From NCBI RefSeq assembly GCF_014200405.1, contig NZ_JACHBQ010000001.1, positions 2,914,001-2,978,000 of the forward strand: a DNA stretch of 64,000 nt, read 5' to 3'. Both the position numbers and the translations under genes were made by a program. The stretch is from Cryobacterium roopkundense. Lineage in GTDB: Bacteria > Actinomycetota > Actinomycetes > Actinomycetales > Microbacteriaceae. This document shows, piece by piece, positions 50,049 through 58,511 of the stretch (position 1 is the first letter of the stretch; every line of letters starts with the position of its first letter). The notes beneath the pieces were generated by a model. It was not told the DNA's origin. It ran no database searches and worked only from the letters and a program-made list of their open reading frames with translations.

Positions 50049-51586
50049 GCGCGGAAGCCACCACCGCGGCATCCGCTCACCCGGCGCCCGCGGCGGCGCA
50101 CTACGTGCCGGAGAACCTTCCCACGCACCTCCAGCACTTCATTGGCGGGCGCTTCGTCGACAGCGTCGGCGGCGAAACCTTCGACGTGCTCGATCCCGTG
50201 TCGAATCAGACCTACGCCACGGCGGCCGCCGGCCAGCAGGCCGACATCGACCTCGCCGTGGCCGCGGCAACGGATGCCTTCCTCACCGGTCCGTGGCCTC
50301 GGCTCAAGCCCCGCGAGCGCTCGCGTATTCTCAACCGCATCGCCGACGCCGTCGAGGCGCAGGACGCCAGGCTCGCCGAACTGGAGACATTCGACACCGG
50401 CCTGCCGATCACCCAGGCGCTCGGCCAGGCGCAGCGCGCGGCCGAGAACTTCAGGTTCTTCGCGGACCTGATCGTGGCGCAGGCCGACGACACCTACAAG
50501 GTTCCCGGCAGCCAGATCAACTACGTGAACCGCAAGCCCGTAGGCGTCGCCGGCCTGATCACGCCGTGGAACACCCCCTTCATGCTCGAGAGCTGGAAGC
50601 TCGCCCCGGCGCTCGCCTCCGGTTGCACCGTCGTGCTGAAGCCGGCCGAATTCACGCCGCTGTCGGCGAGCCTCTGGGCGGAGATCTTTCGCACTGCCGG
50701 CGTGCCGGATGGGGTTTTCAACCTGGTCAACGGCATCGGCGAGGAGGCCGGCGACGCGCTGGTGAAGCATCCGGAAGTACCGCTCATCTCGTTTACGGGC
50801 GAGACGACCACAGGGCAGACCATTTATCGCAACTGCGCGGCGAACCTCAAGGGCATGTCGATGGAGCTCGGCGGCAAGTCCCCCGCCGTCGTGTTCGCCG
50901 ACGCCGACCTCGAGGGAGCCATCGACTCGACACTGTTCGGTGTGTTCTCGCTCAACGGCGAGCGCTGCACGGCCGGCAGCCGCATCCTCGTGGAACGCTC
51001 GGTCTACGACGTATTCTGCGAACGGTATGCGGCGAGGGCTGCGAGCATCGTGGTGGGCGACCCGCACGATCCGGCCACAGAGGTGGGCGCTCTCGTGCAC
51101 CCCGAGCACTACGCCAAGGTGATGAGTTACGTGGAGATCGGCAAGTCCGAAGGCCGCCTGCTCGCCGGCGGCGGCCGCCCCGCGGGCCTGCCGGAGGGCA
51201 ACTACGTGTCGCCGACTGTGTTCGCCGACGTGCCTCCCACGGCGCGCGTGTTCCAGGAGGAGATCTTCGGCCCCGTGGTCACGATCACCCCCTTTGATAC
51301 GGATGCCGAGGCGCTCGAGCTCGCGAACGGGGTAAAGTACGGCCTCGCGGCCTACATCTGGACCACGAACCTGGTTCGCGCACACACGTTCGCGCAGTCC
51401 ATCGAGGCCGGAATGGTGTGGCTCAACTCCCACAACGTGCGTGACCTGCGCACCCCGTTCGGCGGAGTGAAAGCCTCCGGGCTCGGCCATGAGGGCGGGT
51501 ACCGTTCGATCGACTTCTACACCGACCAGCAGGCCGTGCACATCACCCTCGGTCCCGTGCACACCCCCCGCTTCGGCGCCCCCTAA
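50045..51586 (+). CDS. hpaE: 5-carboxymethyl-2-hydroxymuconate semialdehyde dehydrogenase HpaE
   Basis: A 513-residue NAD-dependent aldehyde dehydrogenase acting on the ring-cleavage product of homoprotocatechuate. ITPWNTPFMLESWKLAPALA, FTGETTTGQ, Glu in MELGGKSPAVV, the nucleophile Cys in NGERCTAGSR, and GMVWLNSHNVRDLRTPFGG near the end match the HpaE/betaine-aldehyde group. GTG 50045 overlaps the lyase stop (GTGA); the longer open frame starting at 49676 only shadows that gene. Upstream and downstream genes fix its role. Confidence 0.9.
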   Translation: MSAEATTAASAHPAPAAAHYVPENLPTHLQHFIGGRFVDSVGGETFDVLDPVSNQTYATAAAGQQADIDLAVAAATDAFLTGPWPRLKPRERSRILNRIADAVEAQDARLAELETFDTGLPITQALGQAQRAAENFRFFADLIVAQADDTYKVPGSQINYVNRKPVGVAGLITPWNTPFMLESWKLAPALASGCTVVLKPAEFTPLSASLWAEIFRTAGVPDGVFNLVNGIGEEAGDALVKHPEVPLISFTGETTTGQTIYRNCAANLKGMSMELGGKSPAVVFADADLEGAIDSTLFGVFSLNGERCTAGSRILVERSVYDVFCERYAARAASIVVGDPHDPATEVGALVHPEHYAKVMSYVEIGKSEGRLLAGGGRPAGLPEGNYVSPTVFADVPPTARVFQEEIFGPVVTITPFDTDAEALELANGVKYGLAAYIWTTNLVRAHTFAQSIEAGMVWLNSHNVRDLRTPFGGVKASGLGHEGGYRSIDFYTDQQAVHITLGPVHTPRFGAP

Positions 51587-51599
51587 CCCCCACCTGTGC

Positions 51600-51707
51600 T
51601 GCACGGGGCCCGGGCCCGGAACGCGGGCCCAGTCTAGATACTGGGCCTACGTTCACACGGTGGGCCCAGGCCACCCGTGCACCGGGCCCGGGCCCCGAAC
51701 AACGCCG
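51600..51707. repeat. GC-rich inverted repeat between hpaE and hpaD
   Basis: CGGGGCCCGGGCCCGG near 51605 and its reverse complement near 51685 flank a region with CGGGCCCAGT...TGGGCCTACG and GGTGGGCCCAGG. The arms are themselves palindromic, so a strong hairpin is expected. The 179-bp gap is otherwise featureless apart from an AACGAGGAGACC ribosome site before hpaD. Confidence 0.7.
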
Positions 51708-51765
51708 GTTCGCCGCGGCCGGCGCCACGCATCCGCTTCAGACACTCTCAACGAGGAGACCCCCC

Positions 51766-52836
51766 ATGACCTTCATCCCCACCCCCACAGTTCCCGCGCC
51801 GGACATTCTGCGCTGCGCCTATATGGACATCGTCGTGAACGACCTCGCGAAGTCGCGCGAGTTCTACGTCGACATCCTCGGCCTCGTCGTGACCGAGGAG
51901 AGCGACACCGAGATCTACCTGCGCGGCTTCGAGGAGTTCATCCACCACAACCTCGTGCTGCGGGTCGGCCCGGTTGCGGCCGTCGCCGCCATGGCGTTCC
52001 GGGTGCGCACCCCCGAAGACGTCGACCTCGCGGAGGCTTACTACCAGCAACTCGGCTGCCGTACCGAGCGCCGGCGCGAGGGCTTCGTCAAGGGGGTGGG
52101 CGACAGCGTCCGGGTGGAGGATCCGCTCGGCTTCCCTTACGAATTCTTCTTCACGGTTGACCACGTGGAGCGCCTGTCCTGGCGGTTCGACCTGCACGGG
52201 CCTGGCGCGCTCGTGCGCCTCGACCACTTCAACCAGGTGACGCCCGACGTGGGCCTCGGCCGCAAGTACCTCGAAGACCTGGGTTTTCGCGTCACCGAAG
52301 ACATCCAGGACTCCGACGGCGTCACCTATGCGGCGTGGCTGCGCCGCAAAGACACCGTGCACGACACCGCGCTCACCGGCGGCGCCGGGCCGCGCATGCA
52401 CCACATCGCCTTCGCGACGCACGAGAAGCACAACATCATCTACATCTGCGACAAGCTCGGCGCGCTGCGCAAGAGCGACCTGATCGAGCGCGGGCCGGGC
52501 CGCCACGGCGTCTCGAACGCGTTCTACCTCTACCTGCGCGACCCCGACGGCCACCGCGTGGAAATCTACACACAGGATTACTACACCGGCGACCCTGACA
52601 ACCCCGTGGTGACCTGGGACGTGCACGACAACCAGCGCCGCGACTGGTGGGGCAACCCCGTGGTGCCCAGCTGGTACACGGATGCCTCGCTCGTGCTCGA
52701 CCTCAACGGCAACCCCCAGCCGGTTCTCGAGCGTGACGAGCCCACCGAGATGGCCGTCACCGTGGGCGCCGACGGCTTCTCATACACCCGCCAGGACGAC
52801 ACCGTGGCCGGCTTCAAGCTCGGCAACACCCTGTAG
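51766..52836 (+). CDS. hpaD: Homoprotocatechuate (3,4-dihydroxyphenylacetate) 2,3-dioxygenase
   Basis: A 356-residue extradiol dioxygenase of the Brevibacterium/Arthrobacter HPCD/MndD type. The metal triad is visible as His in RLDHFNQVTPD, His in MHHIAFATHEKHN, and Glu in HRVEIYTQDYYTGD, with the active-site Asn two residues after the first His. The metal may be Fe(II) or Mn(II); sequence alone does not decide. It cleaves 3,4-dihydroxyphenylacetate to 5-carboxymethyl-2-hydroxymuconate semialdehyde, the HpaE substrate. GAGGAGACC precedes ATG 51766. It is the last gene of the cluster, followed by repeat A6. Confidence 0.95.
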   Translation: MTFIPTPTVPAPDILRCAYMDIVVNDLAKSREFYVDILGLVVTEESDTEIYLRGFEEFIHHNLVLRVGPVAAVAAMAFRVRTPEDVDLAEAYYQQLGCRTERRREGFVKGVGDSVRVEDPLGFPYEFFFTVDHVERLSWRFDLHGPGALVRLDHFNQVTPDVGLGRKYLEDLGFRVTEDIQDSDGVTYAAWLRRKDTVHDTALTGGAGPRMHHIAFATHEKHNIIYICDKLGALRKSDLIERGPGRHGVSNAFYLYLRDPDGHRVEIYTQDYYTGDPDNPVVTWDVHDNQRRDWWGNPVVPSWYTDASLVLDLNGNPQPVLERDEPTEMAVTVGADGFSYTRQDDTVAGFKLGNTL

Positions 52837-52874
52837 GGGCGGCCGCGGCATCCGCTCCGGGTCGGCCACCCGCC

Positions 52875-52964
52875 CATAACTCCTGCACATCGGAACGACC
52901 GTGCCGGACGACCGCGTGATTCCGGGGTCGGATGGCGGCCCGCTCCGGATTTGCAGGAGTTATG
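52875..52964. repeat. Family A intergenic palindromic element, copy A6
   Basis: 90 bp from CATAACTCCTGCACATCG to TTTGCAGGAGTTATG, core CGCGTGATTCCGGGG in the A1 orientation. It sits between the convergent hpaD and response-regulator genes and could end transcription both ways. Confidence 0.92.
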
Positions 52965-52990
52965 TACAGAAGCGGCGGGGAAACCGCCGG

Positions 52991-53722
52991 TTACCCGGGG
53001 GCGAGGCTGAAGAGCAGTTCCGGGCGACCGCGCACGCCGTAGCGGTGCGTGACGAGCGCCTGGCCGGAGAGACGCAAGAAGTCGAGGTAGCGCCGGGCGG
53101 TGCCGCGGGCGAGGCCGCACGCATCGGCCACATCGGCCACGCTGCTCACCTCGCGGGCGCGCAGCACGCCGAGCACAAGCGCCACGGTCGGCGCCGAGAG
53201 CCCCTTGGGCAGGCGCGCCTCCGGCACGATGGCGAGCGCTGCGGTGTCTGGGCGGGGCGCCGGCCGTGCGGGCAGAAACATGCCGTCTATGTCGGCCTGG
53301 CGCAGTGCGCCACGGAAGTCGTCTGACGACCCGACACCGAAACCGGCCCGGTAGGCGGCGAGCCGCAGCTCGAACACCGAGCGGGAGAACGGCTTCATGA
53401 GGTAATCCGCCACGCGCGCCGCGGCCGCCTGCCGCACGGTAACCGGCTCGTTCGCCGACGTCACCACGATCACGTCGATCGCGTCGCGCGTGAGACCGCG
53501 CAGCCGGTGAAGCACCTCGATGCCGCTGAAGTCGGGCAGGTGCATGTCGAGCAGAATCAGGTCGACCTCGTTCGCCGCGGCGAAATCCACCGCCTCCTGC
53601 CCCGTGGCGGCCGTGCCCACCACGGTGAAACCGGCGAGCCCTTCCACATACCGCACGTGCAAGCGGCACACGGATGCGTCGTCGTCGACGATGAGAGTGC
53701 GGATCGTTCCCGGAACGCTCAC
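52991..53722 (-). CDS. CitB/DctR-type response regulator
   Basis: A 243-residue two-component regulator. Receiver: LIVDDDASVCRL acidic pocket, phospho-acceptor Asp in DLILLDMHLPDFSG, and Lys in DYLMKPFSRS. The C-terminal region has a helix-turn-helix (SVADVADACGLARGTARRYLDFL) of the kind in CitB/DcuR regulators of di- and tricarboxylate use. GTG 53722 overlaps the kinase stop (GTGA). It lies opposite the TctCBA genes, its likely targets. Confidence 0.9.
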   Translation of the reverse strand: MSVPGTIRTLIVDDDASVCRLHVRYVEGLAGFTVVGTAATGQEAVDFAAANEVDLILLDMHLPDFSGIEVLHRLRGLTRDAIDVIVVTSANEPVTVRQAAAARVADYLMKPFSRSVFELRLAAYRAGFGVGSSDDFRGALRQADIDGMFLPARPAPRPDTAALAIVPEARLPKGLSAPTVALVLGVLRAREVSSVADVADACGLARGTARRYLDFLRLSGQALVTHRYGVRGRPELLFSLAPG

Positions 53723-54987
53723 GATTCCGCCCCTCTGCCCGCCGCGGGCAGCACGGCCGGCAGGGTCGCCGTGAAGCGCGCGCCACCGGTGGGCGACTCG
53801 CCCACATCGAGGGTGCCACCGCCGCGGCGCACCAGATCGCGAACGAGAGCGAGCCCGACGCCGCGGGGAATCTCGACCCCCGCACGGCGCTCGCGCCGCT
53901 TCGTGCTGAACCCGCGTTCGAACAGTCGGCCGCGCGCGGCGAGGTCCAGCCCCGGCCCGTCGTCGCAGACGGTGACGGAGAATGCGTCATCGTCGGCCGT
54001 GACGAGCACGTGCACGCGGCCCGCGGCATCCGTGGCCTCGACCGCGTTGCTGAGCAGGTTCGCGACCACGGTGACGGCGGCCTCCGATACGCGGCCGGGC
54101 AGCACCCGCGAACCGGCACCCACCTGCAGCGACCCGCCCCCGCGCTCGAGTTCAGCCGACCGCGCCGCGAGCAGGGCCGCGAGCCCCGGGTCGTCGACAA
54201 GCGCCGGCGCTGACCCGGCCGAAACGGGCACGATGGAGCCGATGAAGTCGAGCGCGTCTGCCCGGGCGTCTGCCTCCACGAGTCCGTAAAGAACGTGCAG
54301 TCGGTTGGCGAATTCGTGGGTCTGCTCCCGAAGCACGGCGGCCAGTCGGCGTTGCACGTCGAGTTCGCGCAGCTCGAACTCGAGCCTCGCGACCCGGCGG
54401 CGCACAGCCCTGTCCACGGCGGTGGCGCCGAGAAAGCCCAGTACGAGGGAGCCAAGCACCCAGGGCACGAGCCGCAGCAGGCTCTCGTCGAGGTCGGCCA
54501 CAATATGACTTTCGAGCAGGCCCACCGAGGCCGTGCCGATGACGAGGCCGTCGGCGGTGATCGGCACCTTCGCGCGCAGGGTGCGGCCCAGCGTGCCGTC
54601 TTCGACCCCCACGAACGTCTCCCCGCGCAGCACGGCGCTCGCGTCCGTGGAGACCTGCTCGCCCACCAGGGACGCGGTGGGGTGGGTGAGCCGCATGCCT
54701 GTCCCGTCGGTGATCACCACGTAGTCCACCCCGGATGCCTCGCGCACCAGTTCGGCGAGGGGCTGCAGCACCTCGGCCGCGTCGGGGGCGCCGATGGCGG
54801 CGATCACGGCTGGCAGGTCGGCGAGGCTCTCGGCCACGTCGGAGACGCGCTCCACCGTGGCGGAGCGAATCTGGGTCTCCTGCACCCGCAGGGCAACCAC
54901 CGTGGTGACGCCGACGCACAGCGAGACGATGGCCACCTGCAGCAGCAGGAGCGAACCGCGGCGCAGCATCCATGTGGTGGGCGGCAT
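53719..54987 (-). CDS. CitA/DcuS-type sensor histidine kinase
   Basis: A 422-residue membrane kinase. TM1 is at about residues 12-32, and a periplasmic PAS-like citrate-sensor domain follows at 35-165 (GVDYVVITDGTGMRLTHP, EDGTLGRTLRAKVPI). TM2 is at about 172-192. The phospho-acceptor His is in EQTHEFANRLHVLYGL, then HATPase_c with NLLSNAVEATD, DDGPGLD and GVGLALVRDLV. ATG 54987 has GGAGACAT upstream; the much longer open frame to 55653 reads through tctC on the other strand. It should sense a tri- or dicarboxylate outside the cell and phosphorylate the coupled regulator. Confidence 0.9.
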   Translation of the reverse strand: MPPTTWMLRRGSLLLLQVAIVSLCVGVTTVVALRVQETQIRSATVERVSDVAESLADLPAVIAAIGAPDAAEVLQPLAELVREASGVDYVVITDGTGMRLTHPTASLVGEQVSTDASAVLRGETFVGVEDGTLGRTLRAKVPITADGLVIGTASVGLLESHIVADLDESLLRLVPWVLGSLVLGFLGATAVDRAVRRRVARLEFELRELDVQRRLAAVLREQTHEFANRLHVLYGLVEADARADALDFIGSIVPVSAGSAPALVDDPGLAALLAARSAELERGGGSLQVGAGSRVLPGRVSEAAVTVVANLLSNAVEATDAAGRVHVLVTADDDAFSVTVCDDGPGLDLAARGRLFERGFSTKRRERRAGVEIPRGVGLALVRDLVRRGGGTLDVGESPTGGARFTATLPAVLPAAGRGAES

Positions 54988-55022
54988 ATGTCTCCAGACC
55001 CCGTCGTCAGGTGTTGTGGCGA

Positions 55023-55079
55023 ATGCAGCTAAGTGCATCAAAGAGCAGAAAGGCCGATCCGCGCGAGTGCCGGACGGCC
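55023..55079 (+). promoter_or_regulatory. Dyad and hairpin upstream of tctC
   Basis: ATGCA-N6-TGCAT (55023-55038) is a dyad in the 156-bp divergent region. A hairpin follows, GGCCGATCCG (55052-55061) with CGGACGGCC (55071-55079), one bulged A. The first could bind the CitB-like regulator; the second could attenuate or protect the tctCBA transcript. Both roles are inference. Confidence 0.4.
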
Positions 55080-55143
55080 TCCTGCAATGGTAGAGCAACT
55101 CCCGCGGCAACAACGATGTCGCTGTGTAGAAAGGGTTTCGCGC

Positions 55144-56124
55144 ATGAAAAAAGCGATTCTCACGGCCGCGTTCGCGACCGTGACCGCCGTTCTGGTGCTC
55201 GCCGCCACCGCCAACGCCAGCTCGGCTGGCGGCGGAGCGACGGCACGCAGCAAGCTCACCATGATGGCTCCGGCCGCTCCCGGCGGCGGCTGGGACGCCT
55301 TCGCCCGCGAAGGCCAGCAGGCCCTGCGTGCGAACGGCATCGTAAACAACGCCCGGGTCATCAACGTTCCCGGCGCCGGTGGCACGATCGGCCTCGGTCA
55401 GGTGGCCCAGATGCCCGGCCGCGAAGATCTGCTTCTCGCCACCGGCGCCGCCATGATGGGCGGCATCGAGCTCTCCACGGCCGACGTGTCCTTCGACGAC
55501 GTCACCCTCATCGCCCGTGTCGCCGACGACTACAACGTGCTCGTCGTACCGAAGGACTCCCCCTACGAGACCATCGACGACTTCACCGCGGCCTGGGCCG
55601 CCGACCCGGGCGGGCACGCCATCGCCGGGGGCTCGCTCGGCAGCATCGACCATCTACTCAGCGGGCTGCTCGGCCGCGAGATCGGCATCGACCCGCGCGA
55701 CGTGAATTATGTCGCCTACGCGGGCGGCGGCGAAGTGCTCACCTCCCTGCTCTCGAACACGGCCTCGGCCGGCATCTCGAGCTACAACGACTTCCGCGAT
55801 CAGATCGAGGCCGGCTCGGTGCGCGCCCTCGGCACCTCGGCCGCCGAACCGGTGGACGGCATCGACGTACCCACCTTCATCGAATCCGGCTACAACGTGG
55901 AGATGAGTAACTGGCGCGGCTATGCGGCCCCGCCCGGCATCAGCCACGAGGCCCGCCAGGAGCTCGTCGACATCGTCACGGAGATGCACGCCACGTCCGA
56001 GTGGGACGACTCCATGACCCGCAACCGTTGGAGCGACAGCTACTCCATCGACGGCGACTTCGAGGAATTCATCGCCACCGAGAGCGAGCGCGTGCGCTCC
56101 ATCATTGAGGAGCTCGGACTGTGA
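55144..56124 (+). CDS. tctC: Tripartite tricarboxylate transporter substrate-binding protein TctC
   Basis: A 326-residue extracytoplasmic binding protein. The N-terminal signal peptide (MKKAILTAAFATVTAVLVLA, cut near ATANAS) has no lipobox Cys. The mature part matches the Bug/TctC family (MMAPAAPGGGWDAFARE, VINVPGAGGTIGLGQVA, GEVLTSLLSNTASAGISS), which binds citrate or related acids. ATG 55144 has AAAGGG upstream; the earlier in-frame codon at 55033 would spoil the signal peptide. First gene of tctCBA, divergent from the CitA/CitB-like pair. Confidence 0.92.
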   Translation: MKKAILTAAFATVTAVLVLAATANASSAGGGATARSKLTMMAPAAPGGGWDAFAREGQQALRANGIVNNARVINVPGAGGTIGLGQVAQMPGREDLLLATGAAMMGGIELSTADVSFDDVTLIARVADDYNVLVVPKDSPYETIDDFTAAWAADPGGHAIAGGSLGSIDHLLSGLLGREIGIDPRDVNYVAYAGGGEVLTSLLSNTASAGISSYNDFRDQIEAGSVRALGTSAAEPVDGIDVPTFIESGYNVEMSNWRGYAAPPGISHEARQELVDIVTEMHATSEWDDSMTRNRWSDSYSIDGDFEEFIATESERVRSIIEELGL

Positions 56125-56813
56125 GCAACACGACCCCGACCGACGACAGGTTCCACCCGCCCGCCGATGTCTCGACAGCGGATGCCGCGGCATCCGCTCG
56201 CGAGACCGCGCCCCAGCCCTGGCTGGCCGGCCGCAGTGAGCTCGTGGTCTCCGCCCTTGTACTGGCGATCGCCGTGTTCCTCACGGTGGGTATCGTCACC
56301 ATGGACGTTCCTGAGGGCACCGCGACCCCCGGGCCGCAGTTCTTCCCCACGATCGTCGCCGGGCTGCTGTACGTGCTCGCGGTCCTCCTCGCCGTTCAGG
56401 TCGTGCGGGCACCCCGCCCGGTCGACGGCGACAGCAACGTGAGCCGGGTGGGCATGTCCAGCGACATGCTCAACGATCTCGGCGACATCGACACGACCAG
56501 CGAGATCCGCGTCATCCGCTCCTCCGTGCACCCCGCCACGAAGAAGAAGATCGGCCTGACCGACTGGAAGACCACCGGACTCGTGCTCGCGAGCGTGATC
56601 GCGTTCATCCTGCTGCTGCAGCCGCTCGGTTGGCTGCTCTCCGCCGCCGCGCTGTTCTGGGCGCTCTCGCGGGCCCTCGGCAGTCGACGCCCGATGTTCG
56701 ATATCGGCGTCTCGCTGATCTTCTCCTCGTGCATGCAGCTCGCATTCTCGGCCGGCCTCGGCCTCACCCTTCCTTCGGGAATTCTGACGGGAGTCTTCTC
56801 ATGGATCAGCTAG
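56121..56813 (+). CDS. tctB: Tripartite tricarboxylate transporter small membrane subunit TctB
   Basis: A 230-residue membrane protein with four hydrophobic segments: LVVSALVLAIAVFLTVGIV, TIVAGLLYVLAVLLAV, a pair around TTGLVLASVIAFILLL with WLLSAAALFWALSRAL, and a last one near the C-terminus. It has a longer N-terminal tail and central loop than many TctB proteins. GTG 56121 overlaps the tctC stop (GTGA); the next gene starts inside its end. It forms the membrane complex with TctA. Confidence 0.88.
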   Translation: MSNTTPTDDRFHPPADVSTADAAASARETAPQPWLAGRSELVVSALVLAIAVFLTVGIVTMDVPEGTATPGPQFFPTIVAGLLYVLAVLLAVQVVRAPRPVDGDSNVSRVGMSSDMLNDLGDIDTTSEIRVIRSSVHPATKKKIGLTDWKTTGLVLASVIAFILLLQPLGWLLSAAALFWALSRALGSRRPMFDIGVSLIFSSCMQLAFSAGLGLTLPSGILTGVFSWIS

Positions 56814-58336
56814 CCAACCTTCTTGAGGGCTTCTCGGTGGCCCTCACCCCGATGAATCTGGTGTTTCTGCTCATCGGCGCGATCCTCGGCACCGCGGTGG
56901 GTGTGCTGCCCGGGCTCGGTTCCGCGATGGCTGTGGCCCTGCTCCTGCCGATTACGTTCAGCCTCGACCCCACCGGCGCGTTCATCATGTTCGCGAGCAT
57001 CTACTTCGGCGGGCTGTTCGGGGACTCGACCTCGGGCATCCTCTTGAACACCCCCGGCAATTCCTCGGCCATCGCCACCTCGTTCGAAGGCCATCGCATG
57101 GCCAAGGACGGCCGGGCGGCGAAGGCCCTCGGCACGGCCGCGATCGGTGCCTTCACCGGCGGCATCATCGCCACGACTCTCGTGGTGTTTCTGTCCCCGT
57201 ACCTCGTGCTGCTCGCCACCCTGTTCGGGCCCGCCGAGTACTTCGCCCTCGCGGCCTTCGCGTTCGTGGCCATCTCCGCCGTCGTCGCCGAATCTGTCGT
57301 GCGCGGGCTGATCGCGCTCGGCATCGGTCTCTCACTCGCGATGGTGGGCATCGACGGCCAGAGTGGCGCGGCCCGTTTCACCCTGGGCATGCCCGAGTTC
57401 TTCGACGGCATCTCGATCATCGTCGTGACGGTGGGCCTCCTCGCGATGGGCGAGGTGCTGCACGTGGCCTCCCGCATCCACCGCGAAGACCCGCGCGCGC
57501 AGGTGAAGACGCACGGCTCGCCGTACCTGAACTGGCGTGAATTCAAGCAGGCGTTCCCTGCGTTTCTGCGCGGCACAAGCTTCGGGCTGCCGTTCGGCGC
57601 CATCCCGGTGGGCGGCTCAGAGGTTCCCACGTTCCTCGCCTACGGCACGGAGAAGAAGCTCGCCAAGCGGCGCGGTGACACGATGTTCGGCACCCGCGGC
57701 GCCATCCAGGGCGTGGCCGGGCCGGAGGCGGCCGGCAACGCCACCGCCGGTACCGCGATGGGCGCGCTGCTCGCGCTCGGCCTGCCCACGTCGGCGACCG
57801 CGGCCATGATGCTCGCGGCGTTCCAGCAATACGGCATGCAGCCCGGGCCGCTGCTGTTCGAGCGCAGCGCCGACCTCGTCTGGCCGCTGCTCGCGAGCCT
57901 GTTCGTGGGCCTGGTCATGCTGCTCATCATCAACCTGCCGTTCGCGTCGGTCTGGGCGAAGCTGCTGCTCGTGCCCAAGCACTACCTGTACGCCGGAGTC
58001 GCCGTGTTCTCGGTGTTCGGCGTCTATGCGATCGCCTCCTCGATGAAGGACCTCTGGCTGCTCGTGGCGATCGGCGTGCTCGGCTTCGTGATGCGCCGAT
58101 TCGCCATCCCGCTCGCCCCTGTGCTGATCGCGGCCATTCTCGGCCCGCTCGCCGAAACCGAGCTGCGCCGGGCCCTGGCGGTGTCCGAGGGCGACATGGC
58201 CATCCTGGTGGGCTCGCCGATCACGGTGTCGCTCTACTCGGTGATGGCCGTGGCGATCCTCATCAGCGTGGTGCAGCACGTACGGCACCGGCGGCAGGCT
58301 GCTGCTATTCCCGAGAAGGTGACGGCGGCTGGGTAG
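56801..58336 (+). CDS. tctA: Tripartite tricarboxylate transporter large membrane subunit TctA
   Basis: A 511-residue membrane protein with about 12 segments. Family motifs are [39 protein letters not shown], and [23 protein letters not shown]. It is the translocating subunit of a secondary, ion-driven uptake system for citrate-like acids. ATG 56801 has GGGAG upstream and overlaps the last 13 bp of tctB. The operon ends before a family B repeat at 58385. Confidence 0.93.
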   Translation: MDQLANLLEGFSVALTPMNLVFLLIGAILGTAVGVLPGLGSAMAVALLLPITFSLDPTGAFIMFASIYFGGLFGDSTSGILLNTPGNSSAIATSFEGHRMAKDGRAAKALGTAAIGAFTGGIIATTLVVFLSPYLVLLATLFGPAEYFALAAFAFVAISAVVAESVVRGLIALGIGLSLAMVGIDGQSGAARFTLGMPEFFDGISIIVVTVGLLAMGEVLHVASRIHREDPRAQVKTHGSPYLNWREFKQAFPAFLRGTSFGLPFGAIPVGGSEVPTFLAYGTEKKLAKRRGDTMFGTRGAIQGVAGPEAAGNATAGTAMGALLALGLPTSATAAMMLAAFQQYGMQPGPLLFERSADLVWPLLASLFVGLVMLLIINLPFASVWAKLLLVPKHYLYAGVAVFSVFGVYAIASSMKDLWLLVAIGVLGFVMRRFAIPLAPVLIAAILGPLAETELRRALAVSEGDMAILVGSPITVSLYSVMAVAILISVVQHVRHRRQAAAIPEKVTAAG

Positions 58337-58384
58337 CGGCCGGCGGCATCCGCTTCGGTGTGTGTGCGTCGTGTGGCGTGGTGT

Positions 58385-58481
58385 GTGGCCAATTCAGGAG
58401 AAGCGCCGGGCATCGGCCCGGGCGGCCAGGCAAACGCTGGGCCCACACCGAACCCGCCACCGGATCTCCTGAATTCGCCAC
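58385..58481. repeat. Family B intergenic element, copy B3
   Basis: 97 bp starting GTGGCCAATTCAGGAGA and ending TCTCCTGAATTCGCCAC, the best-preserved inverted ends of this family (16 of 17 positions). It lies between the convergent tctA and hydrolase genes. Confidence 0.9.
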
Positions 58482-58511
58482 CACAACAGCGGGCCAGCGG
58501 ATGCGGCCGGG

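Noticed and set aside
53719..55653. A 644-residue version of the CitA-like kinase starting at 55653
   Set aside because: The extra N-terminus is antisense to tctC and has no motifs; ATG 54987 has a good ribosome site and starts just before the membrane segment.
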